Shown: in pieces, positions 12,576 to 25,740 of the stretch
Layout of the letters: each line of letters opens with the position of its first letter
Position numbering within the stretch: the first letter of the stretch is position 1
Assembly: GCA_013398615.1 (NCBI GenBank)
Contig: VZSR01001685.1
Location: forward strand, 49,369,639-49,433,638
Direction of reading: 5' to 3'
Length of the DNA stretch: 64,000 nucleotides
Origin: Brachypodius melanocephalos
Lineage: Eukaryota; Chordata; Aves; Passeriformes; Pycnonotidae
Translations under genes and position numbers: made by a program
The notes under the pieces: model-generated
What the model saw: only the letters and a program-made list of their open reading frames with translations
The model's database searches: none
Told to the model about the DNA's origin: nothing

Positions 12576-15404
12576 TTTGGTGTCCTCTCCAACTCAAAAA
12601 AGTAGGGCTGGGTCTACAATAGCATCCATGGGGTGAAACAGGATTTACAGCTCAATTTGTTCAACACAAGCAGAATAAAAACAGGATTTGCCTTCAGAAA
12701 CAACTTTACAAAACCCATGGAGCTGAGCTGCGCATTTGGTGGCCAGGCTCTCCAGCACTGTCCAGCAGACAGAGCAAATGAAGAAGTTTTTGCAGCCCCA
12801 CCAGTGCTACTGGGCAAAAATAAAGCTCCTTTATGTCCAGATGCCTGTCAGCAACATCCCCCCTGTGCAGGTGAGGTTCCTGTGGGTGCTACCTGCCCCA
12901 GACAATACAGCTCTGTGAGAGCACAGGATCTCCTGTCTCCAGGCTATGTAGTCCTGGTGTGCAAAGCTTTTGGCTTGGCAGGTGTTGCATATTACTTCAA
13001 GTTGGCCGGACATCTTTGAATGAGTGTAGAAATACCAAGCTAATTAAGAAATCAAAATAGAGCTGTCTTCCTGATGAGCAAGCAAAGATAGAAAAACCCT
13101 AATGGTGCTAGACAAAAAAAATGAAAAGAAGCCAGACTTTAAGTGACAAAATTCAGGTGGCATTTGTGGCTGTGCAATGATAAACAAGCAACAACCAAAG
13201 CACTCACTGCTTCCATTTGTGGTACTCCACAGGTGATGTCTGGGATATGAGTTTCCAGACATGCTGAGAATTCACCCCTTGATGTTTTCCACAACTTTTG
13301 CCACTCAGTGCCCCCAGGAAGGCAGAGCAGAATCCTTCAGGATTGATTTGCTGTTCCTCAGACTGAATCACACAGTTCACCCCGATTTTCAGCAACATCC
13401 AGCTTTGCTCTGACACAGCAAAGCATCTCTTGCCACATTCATGCACAGACATCAGAACCCTCCCAGCTGACATAGGGCTTCCTTACTGCTTTTGAAGCTC
13501 TTTGGAAAGGTCACAGAGATGGATTGATCACCTCTGGTTTTACTTCCTGACCCACTGAGGTTCACTTGCTGTGGGAGGAGAAGACCTTGGAGAGGAAGGT
13601 GGCACAAAACAAGCAGGTTATTCAACCCCCATGACGACTATTCATGGCAAGCCCTTTTTTTTTTTTGTAATCCTTCCAAACACCACCACACACAAGACAT
13701 GCTGCTGCCAGCTCTGCTTTGCAGATGTGGAAAGGGTGAGTGAGCCTGCAGGCATCCATCTTATTCTCACCATTACAGAGCTTGAGGTAGAAATGTTAAC
13801 ATCCATCCCTGGCTCCAGCTCTGCTCCTAACTCCACTTCTTCCCTTTCCCACAGCTGCTCAGCATTTTGATGGTAAATCATCAGGAATGGGAAGCTGGTG
13901 CAGTACCAGACAAGTTACCTTGCCCTCTGCAGCCCCTTCACTCCTCCAATCTGCAGCTCTTTCAGGGCTGTGTTTCAGCCTCTGAACACTTGTTAGGCAG
14001 CCATCCCTGCCAGGGGTAAAAATTAGTTTAAGATGGAGTTGGCTGCTTTCCCCATCATTCTTTGCCAAGTCTGATGCCTCCCTCAGCAGATTTCCTGGCA
14101 TGGTTGGACTGAAGGAGAAGCACAAGATGTGCAAGGGCTACTGGTAAGGGCCATTTAGTTTAGAAATGCACGGGTAGATATCTTAGCACTAAGCAGGTAA
14201 TGGGAGATTCAGACCATAAAAATATGTTTCAAGGTTTCTTTGGTCCAATTCACATCTTTGTGCCTGTGACTGTGGCAAATGGAGCTGAGTTCCATGTACA
14301 ATCACTGTATGGGAAATGCTGCACCCCATTGCTGGCAGTGCAAACCTGCAGGAACAGCAGCCACTCCGCAATCACAGCAGGAGTTTGGGGATCCACCCTG
14401 GGTGCCCCCATCCCCAGTTGCACTGGGACATTGAGCCCCCTTGCCACTTCCAAAGGCTCTCATTTTGCAGTGGTTACAACGGCTCCTGCTGTAGATCTTT
14501 CCCATTCCCACACGCCTCCACTGACACCAGCAGAGCTGCTAATTTGAATTACTGTCCCCTGCCCCCCACACAATAATCTCCATATATACAAACCCCAGAC
14601 TTAAGGGGTTGCATGATGCTTTTTATAACTTTACCACCAACTCAGTTTTTAAGAGTCTTTTTTTTTTACTGTTGTGGACAAGATTAGCCTCTGCAATTTG
14701 ATTGTGCTGCTATGGCAGTAATAAGAAAAAAAGTAAATTCTTTTTCTTAAAAAAGAGAAAAGAATCAATAATTGGCATTCCTGTGTAAGGTGTCTGACAT
14801 TAATTATAAATAAATGTTAGACCTACTAAAATAAGAAAGTGAATTTATGGCAGCAGGCTGCATGCTGCTGCTGCTGAAGCCTGTGTGGCTGCTGCGATAC
14901 AGATGCAAAATATAAAGTCTTGAGGACTGCAGTTTGTATTTTATTGCCTCGGAAAATAAATGTGTAAATAGCAATAAAATGCACAATTATTTAGCACAAA
15001 GCCAAAAGGCTCTGCAGCATTTACAGGCTGATGGATGGCTTGCCTGCCTGCTCTAATTTTCCATAAAACAAGGAAGACAAGGATGGAGGAAAATAAACAA
15101 TGGCTGCTGTCACTGTGATTAGCTGCGAGGCGCCAGGTGAGAGCAGCTGGTCCCTGGAGAGGGAAACACTGAGCTGCTTCAGCTGCGTTTTGCTGCAGGA
15201 ATTGAGCCCAGATTGCAGCTCTGCTGGGCAAGGGCAGCTGGGCAGGAGGCAGGGTGGCTGTTCCAGGGTCTGGATGTGCCCCATCCCTGATGCCTGGGGC
15301 AGAAGAACGGAGCAGCCGCCTGGGATGGGGAGAGGGTTTAGTGCCTGCAGTGGGAGGAGGGGGGTTTAGGCAGCCCTGCCACAGATTGGCTTCTAGACAG
15401 GACA
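12576..15404. other. Unique sequence, no gene seen
   Basis: It contains a T12 run (13655-13666) and a CTG-rich patch (about 14860-14897). The part at 14.78-15.13 kb has an AT-rich core with an AACAATGG SOX-like motif and looks like possible conserved non-coding DNA, but a single sequence cannot show conservation. Open frames of up to 154 codons on opposite strands overlap and have no domain. Confidence 0.5.
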
Positions 15405-15471
15405 AAAAGACATCTAGCCCTGATAATCTTAGAGGTCTTTTGCAACCTCAATGCCTCTATGATTCCATGAA
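15405..15471 (+). mobile_element. Short CR1 3' tail
   Basis: The stretch around TGATAATCTTAGAGGTCTTT, ending in CCTCTATGATTCCATGA, matches the last 60 or so bases of the CR1 subfamily ending TTCCAACCTTAATGATTCTA. It is one of the shortest copies in the window. Confidence 0.75.
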
Positions 15472-16312
15472 AATCATGCTGGTGCTGAAGGCAGTGGTCA
15501 GGTGTCAGGGGTGTTGTCACCCATGACATGATGACGTAGGGAGACCCTTAAAAAAAAAACGGGGAGAAAAAAGTGCAAGTCCTTCAATGTCATCTGTTAA
15601 AAAGCAAGGAGCGGGGGGGCAGCATTTGAAACTCTTTATGGGATAAAGAAAGCTGCAGACAGAGAGCTACCAGCTGGTTCCCTGGCTGTGATTCTGTGAC
15701 CCATGGTGGTGCCTGCAAAGGAGCCACAGGGCTCCATGCTGGGCCCTGGCAGCAGGAGCTGCTTTGCCTGGCACCAGTCACCACAGTTATCTGCTGCCTC
15801 CACCTGCGTGTAGAAGACACCATGCTATTGTCACCCTATTCAAGAGCATTTTTGAGTGTAACAGGGGTACATATTATCAACTCGTTTCTTATTTGTTTTC
15901 TTCTAGCTGTGTATGTCCATCTAGGCACACAAGCCCAAATTCCACATACTGCTTTTCTCTGGGTCAGAGAAGCCACATGCAGCTATTCACATTTGCACAA
16001 CCCCTTTTAGGCCACTGAGGTTGCAAAGACATGAATCTGGGTGCTTAGTGTGATATTAACAGCAGGTTGCTTATGCAGAGGTAATGTAAGTATCCTTGTG
16101 GTGATGAAGCAGGTGAATGGAGGTGTTTAAGCTCTTGGGTCACTCCCCATGAGCACCCAGGATAATACCCAGGATGTGCAGTTCCAGCCCATCTCTGAGA
16201 CAGAAGCCTCAGTCTCACGCTTTCAATGCATACTTGTAATTTTGGAGTTAAATTCTTCCCCTGAGTGATAGTGCAGACTCACTCCCTCCACTGGAAATGT
16301 GGGGAGCCTCAC
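15472..16312. other. Unique sequence, no gene seen
   Basis: Nothing recognised. There are short homopolymers (A9 near 15551, G7 near 15613) and chance frames of up to 104 codons. Confidence 0.5.
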
Positions 16313-16700
16313 TGTGCTGGGTTGACTCTGGCTGGATGCCAGGTGCCCACCAAAGCCACTCTGCCACTCTCCTCCTAAGCTAGACGGGGAGAAAAATATA
16401 ATGAAAAACTCGTGGGCTAAGATAAGGACAGGAAGAGATCACTCACCAGTTACCATCACAGGCAAAACAGACTCAACCTGGGAATCAGAACAGGACAAAG
16501 AGAAATAAAACCAAATCTTACAACATCTTCCTCCCATTCCTCCCTTATTCTGAGGCTCAACTTCACTCCTGATTTCTCTTCCTACTAACCCAGTGTGCAG
16601 GGAGACCTGGAATGTGGGCTGTGGTCAGTTCACTACACATTGTTTCTGCTGCAGCCTCCTCCCCAGGGAGCCAAACCCCCAGAGACTCCTCCAGTGCCTA
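16313..16700 (-). mobile_element. ERV-type LTR, 3' portion
   Basis: The low-coordinate boundary TGTGCTGGGTTGACTCTGG is the reverse complement of an LTR 3' end (…CAACCCAGCACA). The body matches the same avian LTR family as 7341-7469, with diagnostic stretches at GATAAGGACAGGAAGAGATC and AGAAATAAAACCAAATCTTA. The segment where the family carries its AT-rich AATAAA region is shortened, so the polyadenylation signal seems lost. The 5' half of the LTR is missing and the high-coordinate edge is approximate. Confidence 0.72.
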
Positions 16701-19700
16701 AGGAGAGACAGTGAGAATAACACAGAGTGCAGGGGAAGGAGATACATCAGCTGACAACAGAGATTTTTTTCACTGCTGGACTTGTCAGTGAATTTTGAGC
16801 CTGCTCCAACTTCATGCAAAGCCAGCTGAGTCTTTCAAATTATTTCCACCAGCTGTTTTATCCAAAATCCCTTTTTAAAAACAATTAAGGATGAATTTTA
16901 GTATTGCTTCTATTTATAACAGTGCCATTACACGCAGGACAGCTCCTATATTCAACAGAATCAGGACAAAACCCCCAAAAATAACAGAATAGAGACAAAT
17001 GCTGTCTATCCACATCAAGTCCATTCACTTCAAAGAGAGCTCCAGAAGCAGGTCCTGCAAGAAGGATATTACTCCTGCCAGAGGGAGTGTCCTGTGAAAG
17101 ACTCTTGATGTAACTTGTCAGACCTAGTTCAGATCACAAAGCCAACAGAAAAGTTTCAAGTAATGTGTTCAACACATGGAACATCTTTCATCAATTACCA
17201 AGCTGCAGTGTGGAATCAAAAGAATGCTAAAGACAAACTTCTGCCTTTCCTCTAACATTTCTCTTTGTAAGAATAAAAAAATAATCAGCAATAATCAGTA
17301 TGACTGTCTACTTGGATTTGAAAGCAGATAATGAATAGTACATCCATTTTTCACTTACTAATACAACTAAGTTTGTTGCATAATATCTGCTTATTTTTGG
17401 AAAGCAGCTCTTTCTACCTGTCCCAACAGCACATTACTGAGTTGGCAAGAAACAAAAGCTTTTGACTGAATAAAAGAATTTTTTTTCAGTTTGAACTCGC
17501 TTGCCAAATATTTTTTCTTGAAAGTCTGGGTCACCCATTACAGGAGTTTTTGAAGGAGAAAGTCCCCTTGACCAGTTTTGCCATAGTTTCCATTTCACTT
17601 GGCTGTGCGTGATGCCTTCAGTTTATTTATCTCACAAATGATTACAAAGAAAATTTTGGCAGCAAAGACTTCTCTGCCAGATCACACACTCAAGAGTGCT
17701 GAAGAAGACAGATCTCCTTCCACCTATCTTTGCTCAGGACAAAACCTGTTGCTCCAAACCCAGGGTTCAAAGCACAGAAAATGGTTCATGATGGCTTTCA
17801 TCCCATGCCTGTGATGTTTGTGCTCCGTGGAGCTGAAGGACTGATCCTAAATCCTGCAAAGGATGAACAGCCCAGGCTAGGATTGAGCCCTAGGAGATCT
17901 CATCCCTGCCCCACCAACACATCTGCAACAGCTGAGGACTTCCTGCAGTGTTCTGATGGCTTCTCTGCACTGCTCTGTGCTGGCTCTCAATAACTGGATA
18001 GAGTGGAGGTATAGCCTGAATAGTCAGTCCTACTGCGGCTGTCACCCAGTGTTTATATTCCTTAGTTCAAATCTCATAAAAAGCCCAGCTGTTGGTCTTG
18101 GAAAGATAAATCAGCATTTCAGTATTTACTCTTGCTTCCATGAGGTGCTATCAATCAGGCCCCATATATATTTTATAGTGCTTCTCTTTACCTTATCACT
18201 GTACAAAACACAGTGCTGGGGCAGAGAACACCAGCCTGTGTCTGCATGCCAGCAATTTCAAGGTCTGAGCATCCAGGGTGTCGTGTTGGATCTGTATCTG
18301 TACCTCTGAATGGAGTTCTCAAGGGCTTATGAAGACAACAAAGACTTGGGATGCCTTAGCCCTCTTGTGCTCATAAAGCTGATAGAAAGGAGAAGACCAA
18401 AGGCATTAACCTTTCTGACTCTGCTTAGTCTAATTTTGTCCTAGCAAGGGATGGTCAACACTGCATGAATACAGCAAAATAAATAAGGCACTCGTTGGCA
18501 CTTTAAATGGCTCCTTATGTCCCTCCCCAGCCCTGCAATGTGCTGTCATCACTACAAGCCAGGCACCAGATGCCTTTATTTTTAATTACACTGAATACTG
18601 GTCTCAGGGAAGGCTCTGCCCAAAGGCAAGACTGATCACAGCCCCTCCCCAGGCAAGTGCTGCTCTGAGATGTCATTTTCCCTTGCACTGAAAAATGCTC
18701 CTAGTTCAAAAATACATGGCATGAGTTCAAATGTCTCCTAGAAGCTCTTTCAACCACAGCCACAAATATGGTTTCACTCTTCAAATGCTGCATTGGCAGC
18801 AAAATCAAAGCTTTGCCACTGCTCGGCCATTCTAGTTTGGAAACAGATTTTTTAGCCAAGATTTCTCCAGTCAACCGAACTCCCACTAGTCATCAATCAC
18901 AGCAGCCTGCTCAGATGAAGGTGATACTCTGAATTCGTCTACAGCAAAGTAAACCCCCTGATTTTGGTGCTCTTGTGGCTTTTCCTCAAAGGTAAATTTC
19001 TTCACATGAATCATTACAGAGAAGCCCTCTGTCTTCCAGCTTGCTATTGAACCATCCAGGAGGCAGCATTTAAATGCAAGAAGGTAAAACAACAGTATTG
19101 ACTGTCCTTTGTCTGGGTTTATTTAATTCTCTAAAGCAAACAGTTTGTGTGAATTGCATTCCTGGTAATAAAATCGTCTTGCACATTTGCTTATAGAGGG
19201 TCACCAGGGAGAGCAAATGCACCTGTACTCAGCAATAAATGTTTGATTCTGTGTTGCACAGCAATTATTCAAAATGAGGGAGACTATTGGATCCAAGACT
19301 GCTGCCCTTTAGGATTCAGCCTGTCAAGTTGCATAGCTCCGTACTTTTTATCCTAGTGGATTTCATCTCCACAAACTTATTACTGGGTGATATTCCAATC
19401 TTTCAGTCCAAGCTGCACCAAGCTTGAAAAACATTTCACTACCAGACTGCCTTTTCTTTGCTATTAGGGGCATTGCTTTTTTATTATTATCATTTTTTAT
19501 CAGTATCCCATAGCATATGAAAGGAGCAAAATTTAAAATGCATGGGTGGTTTATTCCAAGAGGATAGAGAAAGGCTGAAATTTCAATTGAATCATGCCTA
19601 AAATTGCTTCATCCCTGGCTTTAAAAATGCCAGAGCTTTAGTCATCAAGAGGAAGTTATGATGCTGGCATGTATTTATTTCCTCATGGTTTTTTTGTACT

Positions 19701-22700
19701 GACTTCAGAAATTGATCAGGAATGCAGTATTTTTCTGTCTTCTTAAATTAAACAAGGAGCCATTGATATATTTTACAAATACATCCTTCTGTAGATGCTT
19801 TCTTGACATTTATTACTTAACTAGACTTGCACTTGGTGTACTTTTACATATTGCTCAGCAAAGAGAAACATAGCACAATTCCACAGAGCTTTAAGTGCCT
19901 GCAGAGATGTGAACCAACTTCTCCTTAAAGTAAGATTTAATCAAAGCAGTGTCACCCCAACCCTGACCAAATGATCAGTCACCATGGCTTTGAGTAATAT
20001 CTTGGGATGTCTGAGCTTACATACAATTACAGATCACTTAATCACCAAATTTAATCAAGATAATAATTAGGCACTGCATCCTGTTTAATGTGCAAGGATG
20101 TGAGCCTTCCCGCTCCTGCTGCCAGATCGGAACTGAACACGGGAACGGAGGTAAAGAATCAGCAAAGTCAACAAACTATATTCATAATTACAGAAGAAAA
20201 GCTAAACTCAGCTTGCCAAATCCTTAAGAAATCCATTTTTTTTTTGTGCCAGTCAAAAATCCAAGCCTACACGATTCTTTCAACAACCCATTTCTGCAGA
20301 AGACCAACATATTATTTTGGATTTGACCACGCTTGAGAGATAAAGCTCAGGGTCCTGGTACAGTAGGTGTTCAATTGGTGCTTAGTAAGCACTTTCTGCT
20401 CAGATAAACCCTGCTCTGCAGAAGGGATGAGGAAGGGAAGGAAAAGCTCGATTAAGTGACTTTTTGAAGGTCAAAAAGCAAAATATAAATCTGTGTCATC
20501 TCAGCCACTGTACTACACTGCCTCTTGCATCAGCTTTGTAGGTCCAAGAAAACAGTTACAAGACTCTACAGTTAATACATTTTTTGAAGCACCCCATATT
20601 ACTGTAAGCTAAGTAAAGTCACTTTGTGAGATAGATTCTATTAAGAAGATTTTTTCCCTATTTTCCTCCAACTTCAAAGTGCCTCATGAGTCTCCTTGTT
20701 AGAGCCTAGTGACATCCACATGTCACTGAGCTGGAGAACAACTGCAGCAGCAATGCATCTAGAAACATTAAAAACCTAGAAATACGAAGGCTTGCAAGAA
20801 AGAATGGAGGGATGTAGGAAATTGACTAATGACCTAGTAGACCACATCTGTTTCTAAATTCTACAAACCTTCTGTGTTAAAAATAGGATGAAATGTTTGG
20901 GATTTTTTTCCTTTTAAACCAGTGGGGATATTGGCTAACATTTTATATTCAAAAAGTGAGTTACTTTTAATAAGGGCCAGCAGGAAACCAACTCCAGAGA
21001 GTGGTGGGGTTGTAAAATCCTTTCTTTACATACGTGAGACTTAAAAAAAAAAAAAAAAAGGAAGAACTGAATGATGGTTACATTTTTATCTTCAGAGCTG
21101 CTGTTAGCTGCAATAAATCCCTTTTGTAAAATTGGTGTCTTGAGCTGAAAATTCTTATCAAGAGTGTTATTATCAGCCATTGTGGGACTGTGAACAAGAA
21201 TTCTCACTGTATTTTAATGGCTGCTGGCCATATCCATCAAAAAGGGGACTCTAACAGACATACAGTTATCATTGTTCAAATTTTAATGGATATATGACAT
21301 TCCCATTCATTATTCAAGTGACATTCAGATGCAGTTTCAGTCAAAGCTGCCTCTTCATAAATGTTATTAGCTACAAATGGGCCTTTAATAAAATATTACG
21401 CTGTGCAAAAATAAAGCATTGTACTGATAATCAAAGGAAAATGAATGGAAGGAACTAAAATCCACAGCAATACAGTCTGAACTCCTTAGTCAGTCAAAAA
21501 CCTCTTTGATTTTAATGGACAGTTTCTCAGAACCAGCACAGGAGTGCAGGGTCAGGCCCACTGGGTACACACAGGACACAAAAAACACCTCCAAACTCTT
21601 GTGGCTTCCATGCAGAGATTATTTGAGTCAGAACAGGTCTATCTGTGGTCAGTCTGACCACAGCTCAACAATACTGTCTGCAAATCCAATACACACAGTT
21701 GTCTGGACAACTTTACATTCATTATCCAACTGCTTGGACTGCACACCTTGGAAAACCCTCTGTCAATGCCATTAAGGCTCTGCTTTTCTAGTGGGTGCTC
21801 ATTAATTTTTTTTATTAACTTGTGTGTTGAGGTATCTTAAGTTAGGCACTCAGAATTGAAACATCCTGAATCTAATCAGGTTGCACAGGTTGGCCCCAAA
21901 CTCAAGCCAGGAAGCAGCTATTTATTTTCTCTAAATTAATTCCAGCTCAGCAAGACACTTAAGCACACATATAACTCTGTAACCACACGGTCATTCCCCA
22001 CTCCCTTAAATCCTGTAGATGCAAATGCTCTGCTGAATCAGTTTTATAAAAATCCAATAGCAGTCAATGACAAATACTGTCACTGTGCTCTGCAGCCAGG
22101 AGGCTGGAGCACAGTCCTGGCAGTGAAAGTGTCCCCACTAATGCCACAGAGATGCCTTCACTTCCTTGCATCCCCCTCAGTTACAGGACCCACAGCCCCA
22201 CACACACTCCTCCTCCTCTCTCTGTCTGGGAATGAGATGTATTTCTACACAGAAGGTAGCTATTTTGCAAGATACATCTTGGGTTTCCCTGCCCTGCTCT
22301 TCTAACTGTGCATTTGAGATGAAAATGCTGCAGCAAGGCTAGGTGTCTGAAGCAAGGAGGGACAGGAGCAGAGGTGGTTTATTTGCCAGAGCAGCTTTTC
22401 TTCTGCAGCAACTTTGCACGAAATTGGATTTATTTCTACCAGGATGAAAGAACAAAACACTTCAGTGGAGCTGGGAACCTGTCCCCACTAAGTACAGACA
22501 GAACATGCAGAAGATGAAGCCAAACCAGCTCCTGCCAAGCCTGGTCAGCTCAGATGGAACTCCAGACTCTGCACTGGGAGAGTCAGAGACACAACAAGAG
22601 GATGACTGAGTGCAAACATCTGCATCAAACCCCTTCTGGTCAGTAGCTCTCTTCCCATAAAAGAGCACCTAAACTCTACAGAGACTTTGTCTTAAAAGGA

Positions 22701-25574
22701 AAAAAAACTAAAAGCAGTAGTAGTGGTAATGCTCCCAGAGGTACCTGGTGTGAGGTCCCTGCATGCTGCACCTTGATTGAGTGAGCATTTGCCTTATACC
22801 TCATGGCTGAATATAACAGACATCCCAAAATCACTAATTTCTCCCTCTGCCTGTGCTTCCTTAGAGTTCCTCCATTATCCATGTTGTGCCCAATGCACAA
22901 GGATGAGATGGGCTTTTGCAGAAAGTCAGCTTTGTTGAGAGGAAGACTGAAGGACATCCTCCCTTCCCACCACTGAGGGCTCTGCTCAGGCTTTCACCTG
23001 AAGGATTAAAAATCTGTGACCTGAAAGAAGACAGCCAGCACTGCTTGTTAGTTTTTTGGAGAGGAGGAAGAACTTGGGAGGTACTTTTGGGTGAAGGTTC
23101 GAGCTGAAGGATCTGGAGTACAGAAGAGGCATTCTCCATGTAGCCTGGATAAGGTGTGACTTCATGCACATGTGGAGGATCTGGCCTTGACTGATGTACA
23201 ATACATGAATGATCTTAATGGCTCAAGGAAAAAGACCAAAACAATCTCCTAACATCAGCCAATTCAACAGCTTTAGCTTTAGCCAATTCAACATCAGCAT
23301 CGAGATGTGCCCAGGGACAGAAGGTCAAGGACAGAGCACAGATTTATTGGAGTAAATCTGGATTCATCAAAAAGATGTATACTCATCCCAAAGAAGCACA
23401 CCAGTTTTTCTATACATCAACAATGATTTTTTTCCCTACACTTTGGGTGAACCTTTCAGATATCCACCATTTGATCCTGAAGGTTCAATTTCCTTAAGAA
23501 GTTTCAATGGGAAGTCCTAATCCCTCCAGCCTGGGTATAATGTCACTGTTGTTTTTTTAAAAGGTGACCATAAAAAGACATCTCACCCAGGCTGCAAAAC
23601 GCAGCATTTTAATCTTGAAACTCTTTCTGTTATGCAGGGTTATTTCCATGGAGCCAGAGGGAAGAAGCACCTTCTTCACTGCTGCTCCTTACTTAGAGTT
23701 AAAGCACTTTCCAAATCATACATCTATAAGCAAGGTAATTTCTCAGTGCCTTTGCTAGGTTTAAAAATGAAAATTAAAGCATTATTAGGGGGTAAGGGTC
23801 AGGTATAAACCCAGCCAACTATTTGGCAATGACTCCACCTGGAACAAAGAGATTCCAAAATAAATTTTTTAATGAGAAGGATGGCGAAAAGCCAAGCAGA
23901 AGTTGCAGAGGACACCTCATTAAAGAAATTGATAAGCCCAAGTCAGGTCAATCTGTTTAAGTAACTCAATGGCTTCAGTCAGATTGGAATAGATCTGTTT
24001 AATTTGCCTTCAGAAAAGCAGCAGGACAGGGGGAGCAGAGGAGGAGACCTTGCAGGGAGCCATAAGTGTTCTGTAAAAGTCGGTAATTTTGCAGAAAGTT
24101 GCATCTGTGGTTTACTCACTTGGAAGAGAGACGTCTCACTTGAAATGATCTGAAGGAGTTGCAGGCAGTGAGAGCAGCCAGCACAGTGTGACAGGACTGT
24201 GGGACCTCCCCTGCTCAACCACAGCCTGCATGGGGCACAGGGGGCCCACCAAAAGAGCCAATCTGGCAAACACAAAACACTCAATTTAAGGCATGAGCCA
24301 GAGCCTGGCTTATTTTTACACCTTTGCAGCACTGAGGGAGTTTCAGCAGGAAAGAGGAGCTGATTTTCTGCCAGAACAAAGAGCTCAAAATATGGTTCTC
24401 GTTTTGAAACTCAAGCTCAGGGGCCCCGAAAGGGAAAACGAATTCTTGCAGTTCACAAGGGCTGTGCTGTGAACCAAGCAGCTCTGTCTGGTCTCTGTCA
24501 GGATGCCTGTCCTGCTTCTGCTGTGTGCTGACTCGAGAGCTATCACTCACTCCAGGATTTCCACGATGCTGAGAGCAGCACAGCACCAGCATGCCAGGCA
24601 CCTTGGCTGGGAACTGCCACAGCCAAGCAGCATCTCACTAATGAATGCTGGTCCAGGGCACTGCACCAGCTGTAATTAGCAAACTGCTGCTAAGCTCAAG
24701 CACCTCATTTGCAGGTACCTGGGTGACCCCACTGGTGCGACTTTGGGGCTTATTTCATCACTGAGTAGAAGAATAACGTGTTTAAGTAATTGCAGGGTTT
24801 GATAATAGGTAAATAAGAACCCTGCCTCAAAAAAAGAAATTAAAAAAACCCTAGCGCTGCTTTTATTGGGCAGATCTCAGCAGCAGTACCATGGGAGGTT
24901 TTGTCATGCTTGGACTTAATCTGCCTTTTAGAGATGATGTATAAGAAATTATTATAGTGATTAAGAGGCAAACACAGTGCAAATGGAATCCTTGTCAGCC
25001 AGTCTGCAAGCAAGCATCAAACTTTATAATGTATGATTGTACATAGTAATGAATAAGTACATTTCTCAGAGGCTTTTGTTCCTTGCAGCTGTGTTCTGAG
25101 GTGTCTGGTGCAGCCCCAAATATTAAATACCCTTCAGTAAGCCCTCAGGAGCCATGAGGTTTTGAATTCTTTGAATAGATCTTCTGGCCTCAGCACTGGG
25201 AATCACACCTCAATGCTTATCCTGCTAATAGGAAAGTTAAAAAAAAAAATTAAAACATGAAGGGAGAGATTCCCACATTGCTACCTGACCTGAAAAGGAT
25301 GCATTTTAATGAAACACCATTAAGATGACCATGACAACATCATTAATCTTATCAACACAGCAATAATGCACAAGACTAAAACCTCCAGCATCTAAGTGAA
25401 ACCTATTTATCTGAAACTGAGCAGATTATACTTTAACCTGGAAAAAAGTATTACATCCCAACTGAGGGTTCTCCTGATTTTCCAAAAGGGGACATGTTAG
25501 GCACATACTTCACCAAGGATGTGGGGGTCCCAGTCATTTTAGGCTGCACCAACATCACCCGCACTACTCATGAC
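16701..25574. other. Long unique stretch, no secure gene
   Basis: About 9 kb with no recognised transposon. It includes A17 (21043-21059) and a 24-bp imperfect duplication at 23257-23294. The segment at about 20.93-21.45 kb is evenly AT-rich and free of repeats, the look of a conserved non-coding element, but this cannot be tested here. A minus-strand frame at 18886-19092 has protein-like composition but no recognised family. Confidence 0.5.
23257..23294 (+). repeat. Two-copy 24-bp tandem duplication
   Basis: AGCCAATTCAACA occurs at 23257 and again at 23281, with CTTTAGCTTT between. This is a small local duplication with no evident role. Confidence 0.8.
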
Positions 25575-25740
25575 AATCAGAGAGATTTAGGGTGGAAGGA
25601 CACTTAAAAATCATCCAGTTCCAGCCCCCTGCTGTGAGCAGGGACACGTTTCACTAGACCAGGTTGTTCTAAGCCTCATCCAACCTAGCCTTGAACACAC
25701 ACCAAGGCACAACAAGGACCCTCTGGCAGCCCACCACACA
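25575..25740 (-). mobile_element. CR1 LINE 3' fragment
   Basis: On the plus strand it begins near GATTTAGGGTGGAAGGACAC and continues with CCAGCCCCCTGCTGTGAGCA, then GCCTCATCCAACCTAGCCTT, the reverse complement of a CR1 3' end. The terminal ATTCTATGA units are degraded, which suggests an old copy. Confidence 0.85.

Noticed and set aside
14941..15405. 154-codon minus-strand open frame
   Set aside because: Overlaps other frames on both strands and shows no domain or clear splice sites.
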